A stretch of DNA of 64,000 nucleotides from JACADW01 sp963747985 (GTDB lineage Bacteria > Acidobacteriota > UBA6911): contig CAVVHG010000006.1 in the NCBI GenBank assembly GCA_963747985.1, positions 124,001 through 188,000 of the forward strand, given 5' to 3'. Made by a program: the position numbers and the translations under genes. Below are positions 19,238 through 28,768 of this stretch, one piece after another (position 1 is the first letter of the stretch; every line of letters begins with the position of its first letter). The notes beneath the pieces are model-generated. The model did no database searches. It was not told where the DNA came from and saw only the letters and a list, made by a program, of their open reading frames with translations.

Positions 19238-20263
19238 ATGAGCTTCCGGTCCATATTCAGTTTCTTTTCGAGTGATCTCGCCATCGATCTTGGTACCGCG
19301 AATACCCTCGTCTACGCCAAGGGGCGTGGCATCGTCGTGAACGAGCCGTCGATTGTCGCCCTTCAGAGAAGTAACAAGAAGGTCCTCGCCGTCGGGCATG
19401 AAGCGAAGGAGATGCTCGGCCGGACACCGGCCGACATCGTCGCCGTCAAGCCGATGAAGGACGGAGTCATCGCCGACTTTGATGTCACCGAGGTGATGCT
19501 CAAGTACTTCATCAAGATGGCGCACAGCCGCAATCACCTTCTGAGCCCGCGCATCGTCATCGGGATTCCGGCGGAGATCACCCAGGTGGAAAAGCGGGCC
19601 GTACAGGAGTCCGCGCTGCGCGCGAAGGCGAGCGAGGTCTACCTCGTCGAGCAGGCAATGGTCGCGGCGATTGGGGCGGGGCTGCCGATCACGGAAGCGT
19701 GCGGCAACATGATCGTGGACATCGGGGGCGGGACAACCGACATCGCGGTCATCTCGCTCTCCGGAGTGGTCTACAGCAGGTCCGTCCGCGTGGCCGGAAA
19801 CGAGATGGATGAGGCGATCATCCAGTACGTGAAGCGCAAACACAACCTGCTCATCGGTGAGCGCACGGCGGAGATCATCAAGATCCAGGTCGGTTCGGCC
19901 GCGCCGCTGGAGCGCCCGCTGACGATGGAAATCAAGGGCCGCAACCTCATCGAGGGCGTTCCCAAGACCATTACCGTGACAGACGAGGAGATCCGGGACG
20001 CTCTCAGCGAGAGTGTGTCGATCATCGTCAACGCCATCAAGGTGGCGCTTGAACGCACTCCCCCGGAACTGTCGGCTGACATCATGGACCGCGGGGTGGT
20101 GCTGACCGGCGGAGGAGCCCTGCTGAAGCGGTTCGACAAGAGGCTGTCAGACGAGACGGGGCTCCCCGTATTTGTAGCCGAAGACCCGCTGTCATCCGTG
20201 GTCCTCGGAACGAGCAAGATGCTCTACGACATGAAACTGCTGCGGAGGATCTGTGTCCCTTGA
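19238..20263 (+). CDS. mreB: rod-shape-determining actin homologue MreB
   Basis: The 341-residue protein has the actin-fold phosphate-1 loop DLGTANTLVYAKGRGI near residue 17, the phosphate-2 motif MIVDIGGGTTDIAVISL and the adenosine segment VVLTGGGALLKRFDK. It forms membrane-bound filaments that guide lateral peptidoglycan synthesis. It is the first gene of a complete elongasome operon, and its 3' end overlaps mreC by 11 bases, indicating coupled translation. Confidence 0.97.
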   Translation: MSFRSIFSFFSSDLAIDLGTANTLVYAKGRGIVVNEPSIVALQRSNKKVLAVGHEAKEMLGRTPADIVAVKPMKDGVIADFDVTEVMLKYFIKMAHSRNHLLSPRIVIGIPAEITQVEKRAVQESALRAKASEVYLVEQAMVAAIGAGLPITEACGNMIVDIGGGTTDIAVISLSGVVYSRSVRVAGNEMDEAIIQYVKRKHNLLIGERTAEIIKIQVGSAAPLERPLTMEIKGRNLIEGVPKTITVTDEEIRDALSESVSIIVNAIKVALERTPPELSADIMDRGVVLTGGGALLKRFDKRLSDETGLPVFVAEDPLSSVVLGTSKMLYDMKLLRRICVP

Positions 20264-21113
20264 GGTAGCTCCGAAACTCAAGGAGGGGCGGGCGGCGGTC
20301 GTCCTGATTCCGCTGCTGGTGATGCACCTCGTGCTCATCTCCCTGCAGATCGAAGACAGAGGGGGAACCACTCTGTTCAGGAAGTGGGTGCTGACCTCGG
20401 GCGCCCCTTTCCTGAGTGCGTCGTCTGCGGTATCCCGGGGGTTGGCAGGGCTCTGGGGCGGTTACATCTGGCTGGTGGGTGCTCGCGCCGAGAACCATAA
20501 CCTGCGGGAGACCCTGAGTGCGCTGACGCTCCAGAACCAGGCCCTGTCCGATCTCAAGCTCGAGAACCTGCGCCTGAAAGAGCTTCTCGAATTCAAGGAA
20601 AGCCAGGGCATCCAGACTCTTGGCGCGCGCGTGGTCGGCCGGGCGCCCGACTACCTCGCGCACATGGTGTACATCGACCGGGGCGCTGCGGACGGCGTGA
20701 AGGTCGATATGGCCGTGATCGCCGGGTACGGGGCTGCCGGGCGCGCCGTCCTCGTGTCCCCTCACCAGGCGCAGATCCAGCTCATCACCAACGCGGATGC
20801 CTCGGTCGGGGCGATGCTCGCGACGAGCCGTTCTCCCGGCGTCCTCAGGGGCACCGGGGGAAACCTCCTGCGCCTGGAATATATCAACAACACCGAAGAG
20901 GTCGCGGTCGGCGAGACAGTGGTGTGCTCCGGGCTGGACGGTGTGTTTCCAAAGGGCATCCCCCTGGGGAAGGTCGTGAACTCCAGGAAGGGCAGGACCG
21001 TGTTCAGGGACATCGAGGTTGAGCCTTTTGCGGATCTGCTCCGGATTGAGGAAGTCCTCCTCGTCGTGCGGGCCGGCAATCAGGTCGAACCGGCGCTGCC
21101 GCCAGCGCCCTGA
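20253..21113 (+). CDS. mreC: rod-shape-determining protein MreC
   Basis: The 286-residue protein starts at a GTG inside the end of mreB. An N-terminal membrane segment (AAVVLIPLLVMHLVLISL) is followed by a coiled coil (LRETLSALTLQNQALSDLKL and on to about 115). The periplasmic double beta-barrel follows (ARVVGRAPDYLAHMVYIDRG; GYGAAGRAVLVSPHQAQIQL). It links MreB to the periplasmic peptidoglycan synthases. Confidence 0.93.
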   Translation: MSLEVAPKLKEGRAAVVLIPLLVMHLVLISLQIEDRGGTTLFRKWVLTSGAPFLSASSAVSRGLAGLWGGYIWLVGARAENHNLRETLSALTLQNQALSDLKLENLRLKELLEFKESQGIQTLGARVVGRAPDYLAHMVYIDRGAADGVKVDMAVIAGYGAAGRAVLVSPHQAQIQLITNADASVGAMLATSRSPGVLRGTGGNLLRLEYINNTEEVAVGETVVCSGLDGVFPKGIPLGKVVNSRKGRTVFRDIEVEPFADLLRIEEVLLVVRAGNQVEPALPPAP

Positions 21114-21167
21114 TCCAGGGCGCCGGGGTGACTCCATCCGGCGCCGGGCGCTGCGGCCCGGGTTGTT

Positions 21168-21653
21168 ATGAAATATCTCTTCCTCGCCATTTCATCGATG
21201 CTCGCGATCGTAGCCCAGATGATCGCGGGCAACAGTTTCTTCCTGTTCAATTTTCTCGATATTCCGCTGATCCTGATAGCCTACTGGGCGCTGTATCGAA
21301 GCCGGGTCCAGGCGCTTTTCGTCGGTTCGCTCGCCGGGATTCTGCTGGACGCGGTTCTCGGGTGGCCCCTGGGCTTTAACGGCTTCGGAAAAACTCTGGC
21401 CGCTTTTCTCATAGGGCAGATATCGAAGCACTTCAACGTAGAAGAGGGATGGATGCGATTCACCCTGCTGGCCGGCGCCTCTTTTGTCAGCTCCCTCAGT
21501 GTCTTTCTTCTGTTCCTGCTGCTGGAACGACGCGTGAGCCCGGTCTTCCTGGAAGCGTCGCTGGCGCAGTCGGTGATCACGGCGCTGGTCGGCGTCCTGG
21601 GCTTGGCCGCTCGCGACTCCTATCAGCAGGCTCATACGGGCAAGGCGGACTGA
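21168..21653 (+). CDS. mreD: rod-shape-determining membrane protein MreD
   Basis: The 161-residue protein is almost entirely hydrophobic, with about five membrane helices (YLFLAISSMLAIVAQMI; ILIAYWALYRSRVQALFVGS; FVSSLSVFLLFLLLE). The family segment AGILLDAVLGWPLGFNGFGK is present. Position between mreC and mrdA supports the call. It ends three bases before the GTG of mrdA. Confidence 0.9.
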   Translation: MKYLFLAISSMLAIVAQMIAGNSFFLFNFLDIPLILIAYWALYRSRVQALFVGSLAGILLDAVLGWPLGFNGFGKTLAAFLIGQISKHFNVEEGWMRFTLLAGASFVSSLSVFLLFLLLERRVSPVFLEASLAQSVITALVGVLGLAARDSYQQAHTGKAD

Positions 21654-21656
21654 GAA

Positions 21657-23507
21657 GTGAACCTGCAGGCAGACTCCAACAAACAGTTGATCCAGCAAAG
21701 GCTCAACCTGTTCTACGTGCCGATCATCGCGGTGGGGGCACTCCTCGCCGTTCGCCTGTGGCAACTTCAGATTCTCAACGGTGCGGAATACACACTTCTG
21801 GCAGAGAAGAACAGGATCCGTACCATCCAGGTTGTCGCGCCGCGCGGGACCATAACTGATCGCAACGGTGTGCCGCTGGTCGAGAACCGTCCCTCCTACA
21901 ACATCCTCCTGTATCGTGAATCGGTAACGAAAATGGATGCGACCGCCGCGTTCGTGACTGCCAAGCTGGGGGTCAGCCGGGAGGATTTCTCAGCCATCCT
22001 GAGCCGTAACAAGACGCTGCCTCTTTACCACCCCATCGTCATCAAAGAGGACGTCGGAATCGACGACATCTCCGTCGTTGAAGCCCACAAACAGGAGCAT
22101 CCGGAGCTGCAACTGAACCCCGAGCCGCGGCGCCTGTATCGATATGGCCAGGTCGGCGCGCACGTGGTCGGTTACGTCGGCGAGGTTTCCGGCGACGAAC
22201 TCGCGAAAGGCATATTCCCGGGGGCCCGGGTCGGCAGCCTGGTGGGCAAGTTCGGCGTCGAGCGGACTTACAACGAGAAGCTGACCGGAGACGACGGAAG
22301 CCGCGTTGTGCTGGTCGACAGCCTGGGGCGGGATGTGGGACTGCTCGAAGAGGTCGACTCTGTCATCGGCGACAATCTCCACCTCACCTTGGATCTCGAG
22401 CTCCAGACGACCGCCGAGAACCTCCTGGAAGGGAAGGTGGGAGCCATCGTGGCGATGGACCCCAGAAACGGTGAGATCCTGGCCCTGGCCAGCTCCCCCT
22501 CTTTTGATCCCAACAACTTCTCGACTCGCATTTCGCCGGAAGCCTGGAACCAGCTTGTGAACGACCCTGATCGCCCGTTGCAGAACCGGGCGATACAAAA
22601 CGCATATCCGCCTGGATCGATATTCAAGGTGATCATGGCCGAGGCGGGATTGGATGAAGGGCTGGTGGACGACAGTACCCGTGTTTTCTGCCGGGGGTCG
22701 GCATTTTTCTACAACCGGGAGTTTCACTGCGCTGCCAAGCAGGGGCACGGGTCTGTCGGAATCGAGGACGCGATCGCGCGCTCCTGCAACATCTTCTTTT
22801 ACGAGTTGGGCAGGAGGCTGGGTATTTCCAGGATCGCAGAGCACGCCCAGGCCTTGGGCCTCGGCGGAAAGACGGGAATCGATCTGCCGGGCGAGCGAAG
22901 CGGCGTGATGCCGTCCCCCGAATGGAAGCAGCGGACGCGCGGTGTCAAGTGGTACGTCGGGGAGACGATATCCGTTTCGATCGGGCAGGGAGCGGTCACG
23001 ACGACGCCAATCCAGATGCTCCGCGCCGTCGCGTGCATCGCCAGCGGCGGCCGGCTCACGACGCCCCACGTGCTGCTGCGCGCCGAAGGTGTCAAAGACG
23101 AGTCTCTGTTCCGGACGGAGCAATCAGTAGTTATCGACCCGGAGGCCATGAGCACGATCCGGTCGGGAATGTGGCAGAGCGTCAACAACTCGGGTACCGG
23201 GCATGGCGCGGCAATCCCCGGCCTGGACATCTGCGGGAAGACGGGGACGGTGCAGGTTATCGGCGCCGAGCGGGAAAAGGAACTCAACGGCAATCTGCCG
23301 GCGCTCGAGGACCACTCCTGGTTCGTCGGTTTCGCCGCCCGGGACAACCCGGAGATAGCGGTGGTGGCGTTCGTCGAACATGGCGGCAAAGGAGGCATCG
23401 CAGCCGCTCCGTTGGCCAGAGAAGTTTTCCGCGTGTATTTCGCCCGGAAGCAGTCCCCTGTGCTGATCACGAAGGCCGCTCCCGCCGGATCAGGTGATCG
23501 GCCATGA
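21657..23507 (+). CDS. mrdA: penicillin-binding protein 2, elongasome transpeptidase
   Basis: The 616-residue class B PBP has one N-terminal membrane helix (LFYVPIIAVGALLAVRLW), a dimerisation domain beginning APRGTITDRNGVPLVENRPS, and a transpeptidase domain. Its motifs are SIFK (active-site Ser in YPPGSIFKVI), SCN (ARSCNIFF) and KTG (CGKTGTVQV). It cross-links peptidoglycan during lateral growth. The GTG at 21657 is chosen because it directly follows mreD. Its 3' end overlaps rodA by four bases. Confidence 0.95.
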   Translation: MNLQADSNKQLIQQRLNLFYVPIIAVGALLAVRLWQLQILNGAEYTLLAEKNRIRTIQVVAPRGTITDRNGVPLVENRPSYNILLYRESVTKMDATAAFVTAKLGVSREDFSAILSRNKTLPLYHPIVIKEDVGIDDISVVEAHKQEHPELQLNPEPRRLYRYGQVGAHVVGYVGEVSGDELAKGIFPGARVGSLVGKFGVERTYNEKLTGDDGSRVVLVDSLGRDVGLLEEVDSVIGDNLHLTLDLELQTTAENLLEGKVGAIVAMDPRNGEILALASSPSFDPNNFSTRISPEAWNQLVNDPDRPLQNRAIQNAYPPGSIFKVIMAEAGLDEGLVDDSTRVFCRGSAFFYNREFHCAAKQGHGSVGIEDAIARSCNIFFYELGRRLGISRIAEHAQALGLGGKTGIDLPGERSGVMPSPEWKQRTRGVKWYVGETISVSIGQGAVTTTPIQMLRAVACIASGGRLTTPHVLLRAEGVKDESLFRTEQSVVIDPEAMSTIRSGMWQSVNNSGTGHGAAIPGLDICGKTGTVQVIGAEREKELNGNLPALEDHSWFVGFAARDNPEIAVVAFVEHGGKGGIAAAPLAREVFRVYFARKQSPVLITKAAPAGSGDRP

Positions 23508-24595
23508 AGATCAATCGGCGCTTCATGCTCAGCTTTGACTGGTTCTGGTTCCTTGCGCTCCTCGGGCTCGCGGGTACTGGGCTGCTGGCGATCTGGAGCA
23601 CCACCGTCGGAACCAGCCTGGAAGCCTACCTCGGACGCCAGATGGCGTACCTTTGCGTCGCGCTGGCAGCCTTCCTGATTCTGCTCTATTTTGACTACCA
23701 TCTCTATTCGGACTACATCATCCTCGCCTATCTGTCAGGGGTGGTTCTCCTGACGCTCGTGCTCGTGATGGGGCGGACAGTCCACAACAACAAGAGCTGG
23801 ATCAACCTGGGAGGCATGGCGTTCCAGCCTTCGGAACTGGTCAAGGTCGTGGTGATCGTTGCACTGGCAAAGTACTTCTCCGAGTCGGATCGTGAAGATC
23901 TGGATTTGCGCGAGCTACTCAGCGGAGGCCTCATCGTTCTTGTTCCGATGATCCTGGTCATAATGCAGGGCGACTTGGGGACCGCGATCACGTTTGTCCC
24001 TGTCTATGCTGCCCTCAGCATCATGGCAGGCCTGCGGCGCAAACACATTCTGGTCTTTCTCGTAGCCGGGGCCCTCGCGATCCCGGCAGGATGGATGATG
24101 CTGAAGGACTACCAGAAGAGCAGGATACAGACAGTGTTCGACCCGGCCAACGATCCGCGCCACGTGGGCTACCAGACGATCCAGTCAAAAATCGCGGTGG
24201 GCTCCGGCAGGTTCCTGGGCAAGGGATTTCGACAGGGATCTCAAGGGCAGCTCGGGTTCCTGCCTGCCCGCCACACCGATTTTGTGTTCGCCTCCTGGGC
24301 GGAGGAACGGGGATTCGCAGGGAGTGCGGCCGTTCTCGGCTTGTTCATCCTGGTTGCGCTCAGGCTGCTGAAAGCGGCGAGGGAGGCGAAAGACAAAGTC
24401 GGTGCCATGATATGCGCCGGGGTGCTGGCGCTCTTCTGGTTCCACGTCACCATCAACATGGGGATGGCTCTGGGCATCCTTCCGATTGCCGGCATCCCCT
24501 TGCCTTTCGTCAGCGCAGGAGGCTCATCCCTCATCTCTTCGTTTGCGGGGATGGGGATCTGCATGAATATCAGGATGCGCCGATATATTAACTAG
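23504..24595 (+). CDS. rodA: peptidoglycan glycosyltransferase RodA
   Basis: The 363-residue SEDS protein has about ten membrane helices and family landmarks KSWINLGGMAFQPSELVK, QGDLGTAITFVPVYAAL and the C-terminal GIPLPFVSAGGSSLI. It polymerises lipid II with PBP2 during elongation. It overlaps mrdA through ATGA, which closes the mreBCD-mrdA-rodA operon. A strong inverted repeat begins five bases after its stop codon. Confidence 0.95.
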   Translation: MKINRRFMLSFDWFWFLALLGLAGTGLLAIWSTTVGTSLEAYLGRQMAYLCVALAAFLILLYFDYHLYSDYIILAYLSGVVLLTLVLVMGRTVHNNKSWINLGGMAFQPSELVKVVVIVALAKYFSESDREDLDLRELLSGGLIVLVPMILVIMQGDLGTAITFVPVYAALSIMAGLRRKHILVFLVAGALAIPAGWMMLKDYQKSRIQTVFDPANDPRHVGYQTIQSKIAVGSGRFLGKGFRQGSQGQLGFLPARHTDFVFASWAEERGFAGSAAVLGLFILVALRLLKAAREAKDKVGAMICAGVLALFWFHVTINMGMALGILPIAGIPLPFVSAGGSSLISSFAGMGICMNIRMRRYIN

Positions 24596-24600
24596 CCGGA

Positions 24601-24711
24601 GGGGGACAGTCACCAGTGTCCCCCAGGCGTACGACACAGCGGGGGTGACGAGGGTTTCAGTGACGCTTACTTGGCTGCTGTCCTGGTAGGGGACACTGGT
24701 GACTGTCCCCC
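24601..24711. repeat. perfect 23-bp inverted repeat with self-complementary arms
   Basis: The arm at 24601-24623 is the exact reverse complement of 24689-24711, with 65 bases between them. Each arm is also a small hairpin: GGGGGACA, loop GTCACCAG, TGTCCCCC. The design is REP-like, as for elements mobilised by RAYT transposases. It lies in the 3' untranslated region of rodA and could stabilise or end the elongasome transcript. No transposase gene is present in the window. Confidence 0.8.
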
Positions 24712-25365
24712 GCGATTTGCATTTGCGTCTTAACCGGCGTATCATCGTGACTTAGAGGCGGTCGCGAGTGCGACGGCCTGAACATTGCCGCTGCGGGGGA
24801 CGCGAGGCGTACAGCGCGCGGCGGCGAACCGCCGACTCCCCCGGGCCAGGTGAATGAGAACCCTGACGAGCGGAATCCTTTGAAAGAGAGTCTGAGCCGC
24901 TAATTACAATTCAAAAATTTGAATAACTGAAGAGGAACGTATCGCCGGCGCACGACAGCGCGGCCGTAAATAAAGGACCGGCGACCTGATCGGCATAGGC
25001 CGGGTCCGAAACAGAGAGAATCGGAGATCAGGAGAGGCGGGTCCTCCCTGAAGAGTGTTGAGAGAGTTATCAGTACCCTGAACGATTGAACTTGGTGTGA
25101 ACGAGTGGAGTTCAGGACCATCTCAGACAAAGTGACATCACGGGTTGGCATTCAGGCAAGGGCGTTGAAGGTACTGGAGCATGCCCCGCCTGTGTCTTTG
25201 AATTGAGCAACTCCGACTGACACTCCCCGCCCATCCTCCGTACTCGCGTTGCCGGGATGATTCCCGGAGCGGCTGCAAAAGATGTCCGCCCGGACAAAAT
25301 GGCCGTTCTCCCGGTCCCTGCTGCATACCTGCGCTGCGTCCTCTCTCGGTGTTCCGGAGAAGTTC
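24712..25365 (+). other. long leader region upstream of RNase E/G, possibly structured
   Basis: No convincing coding frame is seen in these 650 bases. Several inverted repeats could fold in the RNA, for example CCTGAAC (25077-25083) with GTTCAGG (25110-25116). An AT-rich palindrome ATTCAAAAATTTGAAT occurs near 24909. RNase E leaders in Enterobacteria fold and mediate autoregulation; a similar role here is inference only. I recognise no known RNA family. Confidence 0.35.
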
Positions 25366-27369
25366 ATGTCCAAGGAAATGATTGTCAACACCACGGCGCT
25401 GGAGACCAAGGTCGCTATACTCGAGGACGACCAGCTGGCCGAGCTCTACATCGAGCGAAACCGGAGTCGGGGGATTCTGGGCAACATCTATAAAGGAAAG
25501 GTAACCAAGGTCCTGCCCGGTATGCAGTCCGCGTTCGTCAACATCGGGCTGGACAAGGACGCCTTTCTCTATGTCTCCGATTTCATTGAGGACTCGGAGG
25601 AGTACGACAAGGTGCTCACCGCTGCCGAGGAGCAGGTGGCGAAAGTGATGGCCGAAATGGATGTGCAGGAGCGGCCGCCGCAGCGTCGTGAGCGCAGGAA
25701 CGAGCGGGGAGGGCGCTGGCGCGAGCGCAGGGAGCGACACGAGGTGCCTCGCCCGGTGCCGCCTCCAACCACTGACACGGCGGTCCTGGAGAAGTGGGTT
25801 TTGGCCAGCGAGACGGAGAACGTTGTGTCGGGTCTGCCCGAAGGGGCTGCGGTGAGGGAAAGGCAGGAGATTCCTAACCCGGTGGAACTTGCGCCTTTTG
25901 CCGGCCTGCTGCGAGGGGTGTCGGAGCCTCACCGCGATGGGGCGGACAGCGTGCCGGCGGACGCACTGCCGGTTCAGCCGGCCGATCCGCCGCCCGACGA
26001 TGCGCCTGTCATGGAGGGAGCGAGGCTGACCGATCAGGATGACACCATGGCCTTTACCGAGGACGGGAGCTCGCCGCGAAGCGGTTTCAGCGCCCGCAGA
26101 CGAGGACCGGCCGCGCGGCGCAAGAGATATACCGCGGCACGCCACACCAAGCGGACCGAGCACCAGTCGATTGATGACGTACTCCGGGAAGGCCAGGAGA
26201 TCCTCGTCCAGGTCGCCAAGGAACCCATTGGCAAGAAGGGGGCCCGAGTCACGAGCCACATTGCCCTGCCCGGCCGATACCTCGTCTACATGCCTACGGT
26301 GGATCATGTCGGCGTGTCGCGAAAGATCGGCTCGGATGGAGAGCGCATCCGGCTGAAGGAGATCATTCTCAAGCATCGCGAACTGTTCAACGGCGGCGTT
26401 ATCGTGAGGACCGCAGCCGAGGAACGGAAGGAGGAGGATCTGGCCAACGACCTGAGGTTCCTGGTGCGACTCTGGGACGACATCCGGGAGCGCACCGAAA
26501 AGACCTCGGCACCTGCGATGATCCATTCGGAGCTGAATCTCGTTCAGCGGATCCTCCGCGATCACTTCTCTTTTGAGTTTCAGGCAGTCAGGGTCGATGA
26601 CGAAGCCGAGTATCAAAGGATCGTCGAGTTCGTGGACAAGATCTACCCGAACATGGTCCATCGCGTGAAGCTCTACACGAGGCCCAGACCGATTTTCGAC
26701 GAGTTCGGCATCAATGCTGAGATAGACAAACTGCTTCAACCGAAGATCTGGCTCAAGTCGGGAGGCTATATCGTCATCAACCAGACAGAGGCCCTCGTCA
26801 GCATCGACATCAATACCGGCAAGTTCGTGGGGAAGGGCAACAGCCTGGAGGAGACCATCACACGGACCAACCTGGAGGCGGTCAAGGAGATCGTCAAGCA
26901 GATCCGGCTCAGGGATCTCGGCGGGATCATCGTCATCGATTTTATCGACATGGACGAGCGCAAGAACCGCAAACGTGTGATGGAGGCGCTCTCGCAGGAA
27001 CTGGCCCGGGACAAGGCGCCGAGCAAGATCCTGGAGTTCAACGAGTTCGGCCTGGTTGCCATCACCCGGAAGCGCGTAAAGCAGTCGCTGGAACGTACGC
27101 TCTGCCAGCCCTGCAACTACTGCGGCGGTTCAGGCATGGTCAAGTCGGTGGCTACGACGTGTTACGCGATCTATCACGAGGTCGAAAAGATGAAGGATCT
27201 CGGGGATGGCCGTGACGAGGTCATGATCCGGGTGCACCCGGATGTGGCACGAGCGCTGCGCGAGTCCGAGTCGACGGTGGTCGAGGAGATCCGTCACCTG
27301 CTCAAGAAAGACGTCGCCATCAAGGCCGATCCGTCCCTGCACATCGAGCACTTCAACATCGTTACCTGA
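25366..27369 (+). CDS. rng: ribonuclease E/G family endoribonuclease
   Basis: The ATG at 25366 (GGAGA upstream) gives 667 residues; the open frame extends to 25282. The N-terminal S1 region (NIYKGKVTKVLPGMQSAFVN, DKDAFLYVSDF) is split by about 190 Arg/Glu/Pro-rich residues (roughly 75-265) before it resumes at LREGQEILVQVAKEPIGKKG. The catalytic part has SIDINTGKFVGKG and IVIDFIDMDERKNR (metal-binding Asp residues) and the zinc-link CQPCNYCGG. It processes rRNA and degrades mRNA. The long C-terminal degradosome scaffold of E. coli RNase E is absent. Confidence 0.93.
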   Translation: MSKEMIVNTTALETKVAILEDDQLAELYIERNRSRGILGNIYKGKVTKVLPGMQSAFVNIGLDKDAFLYVSDFIEDSEEYDKVLTAAEEQVAKVMAEMDVQERPPQRRERRNERGGRWRERRERHEVPRPVPPPTTDTAVLEKWVLASETENVVSGLPEGAAVRERQEIPNPVELAPFAGLLRGVSEPHRDGADSVPADALPVQPADPPPDDAPVMEGARLTDQDDTMAFTEDGSSPRSGFSARRRGPAARRKRYTAARHTKRTEHQSIDDVLREGQEILVQVAKEPIGKKGARVTSHIALPGRYLVYMPTVDHVGVSRKIGSDGERIRLKEIILKHRELFNGGVIVRTAAEERKEEDLANDLRFLVRLWDDIRERTEKTSAPAMIHSELNLVQRILRDHFSFEFQAVRVDDEAEYQRIVEFVDKIYPNMVHRVKLYTRPRPIFDEFGINAEIDKLLQPKIWLKSGGYIVINQTEALVSIDINTGKFVGKGNSLEETITRTNLEAVKEIVKQIRLRDLGGIIVIDFIDMDERKNRKRVMEALSQELARDKAPSKILEFNEFGLVAITRKRVKQSLERTLCQPCNYCGGSGMVKSVATTCYAIYHEVEKMKDLGDGRDEVMIRVHPDVARALRESESTVVEEIRHLLKKDVAIKADPSLHIEHFNIVT

Positions 27370-28225
27370 GAGATCGTCCGCGAGAGGTATCGGAGCGTGG
27401 AGAATCGTCTTCCTGGGCTGAAGCAGGCTCCTGCTTCTTGGCTTCGTCCCAAAGTGCGTCCATCTCGGCGAGCGAAGCATCCTTCAGTTCGCGTCCCTGG
27501 CTCTTGATTCTCGCCTCGACGTACCGGAATCGGCGCTCAAACTTCCGGTTGCTGCGGCGGAGCGCTGTCTCCGGATCCACACCGAGGAATCGCGCGACGT
27601 TGACCGCGACGAACAGGAGGTCGCCGGTCTCGTCGATCAGCCGCGCCTGGTCCTTTGCGGCGTGAGCTTCCAGGGTCTCCGAGGTCTCCTCCTTCAGCTT
27701 CTCCAGAATTGCCTCGAGGTCGGGCCAGTCAAAACCCACCCTCGAGGCCTTGGCCGTCATCTGATAAGCCTGGTGCAACGCCGGTAGCCGGGAGGGCATC
27801 CCGTCCAGGAGCGATTTGCTCGAATCAGGACTCGAGGAAGAGCTGGTTCCCCTCTCCGCTGCCTTGATGTCTTCCCAGTTTCGCAGGACGTCATCGGCGG
27901 TCCTGAGGTCGGCCCCTCCGAATACATGGGGATGGCGCCGCACCATCTTTTCATGCAAGCGGTCGATGATATCCGCCAGGCGGAATTCGCCCTTCTCCTG
28001 CGCGATCTGAGCGTGGAAGACCACCTGGAAGAGCAGGTCGCCCAACTCCTCCTTCAGCTCCGCCGGGCTCGCCCCGTCGAGGGCATCGAGGACTTCGTAG
28101 GCTTCCTCGATCAGCATCGGCTTCAGGCTTTCACGGGTCTGCTCGCGATCCCAGGGACACCCGTTCTCACCGCGCAGGCGCGCCACAAGGTCGACCAGTT
28201 TCTGAATGTCCGCTCTGTTGTCCAC
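27362..28225 (-). CDS. mazG: nucleoside triphosphate pyrophosphohydrolase MazG
   Basis: The 287-residue protein has two MazG domains. The first has WDREQTRESLKPMLIEEAYEVLDAL and LKEELGDLLFQVVFHAQIA, with the EExxE and ExxD metal ligands. The second (about 160-260) has LKEETSETLEA and IDETGDLLFVAVNVARFLG. It hydrolyses NTPs to NMPs and pyrophosphate for nucleotide-pool sanitation. Its 3' end overlaps the convergent rng gene by eight bases. Length is typical of MazG. Confidence 0.93.
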   Translation of the reverse strand: MDNRADIQKLVDLVARLRGENGCPWDREQTRESLKPMLIEEAYEVLDALDGASPAELKEELGDLLFQVVFHAQIAQEKGEFRLADIIDRLHEKMVRRHPHVFGGADLRTADDVLRNWEDIKAAERGTSSSSSPDSSKSLLDGMPSRLPALHQAYQMTAKASRVGFDWPDLEAILEKLKEETSETLEAHAAKDQARLIDETGDLLFVAVNVARFLGVDPETALRRSNRKFERRFRYVEARIKSQGRELKDASLAEMDALWDEAKKQEPASAQEDDSPRSDTSRGRSLR

Positions 28226-28343
28226 GGCGAAAGAATAACAAGGCTGCCCGGATTTTCCATCCCAAGGTATTCCCTTGAGCCGTCATATTCCGGGTGCTAG
28301 ATTCTCTCTTCTGGAAGATATTGACCGAAAAGGAGGTGCGCCT

Positions 28344-28766
28344 GTGGCAAAGAGCGAGGACGAGGGTGGCTTCACGATAAGTGACAAGCGGCATTTCACC
28401 TCCGAGGGTGAGGTGCGGAAGGAGACGCCCGGTCAAGCGGCGCAGGAGCCCGTCCAGCCCGGGGCGGATGCCGGTGCGCAGGCGCAGGATGAGCGCCCTG
28501 CGGACGTGGAAGAGCGGATCGACTTCCCGTCTTATGTTCTCACCTACTACACCCAGGGGCTCGTGCTTCTCGGGGAAGTGCCGAACCCTTACACCAACAA
28601 GAAAGAAGAGAACCTCGACGCCGCGCGCCATACGATCGATATACTCACCCTCCTGCAGGAAAAGACGCGCGGCAACCTCGATCGGGAAGAACAGCAGCTT
28701 CTGGACAGCGTTCTCTACGAACTGCGCATGAAGTTCATGGCGAAGACGGACCTCATCAAGCTGTAA
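28344..28766 (+). CDS. DUF1844 domain protein
   Basis: The GTG at 28344 is preferred because AGGAGG lies seven bases upstream; the frame is open upstream to 28275. The 140-residue product has a disordered N-terminal half rich in Glu, Gln and Ala. The DUF1844 domain follows (VLTYYTQGLVLLGEVPNPYT, TIDILTLLQEKTRGNL, DREEQQLLDSVLYELRMKF). The function of the family is unknown. It is the first gene of a close cluster with ribF (three bases later). Confidence 0.88.
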   Translation: MAKSEDEGGFTISDKRHFTSEGEVRKETPGQAAQEPVQPGADAGAQAQDERPADVEERIDFPSYVLTYYTQGLVLLGEVPNPYTNKKEENLDAARHTIDILTLLQEKTRGNLDREEQQLLDSVLYELRMKFMAKTDLIKL

Positions 28767-28768
28767 AG

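Noticed and set aside
24741..24900. Possible SRP, 6S or RNase P RNA in the GC-rich block before the RNase E/G gene
   Set aside because: None of the conserved core sequences of those RNAs could be found; only unspecific stems remain.
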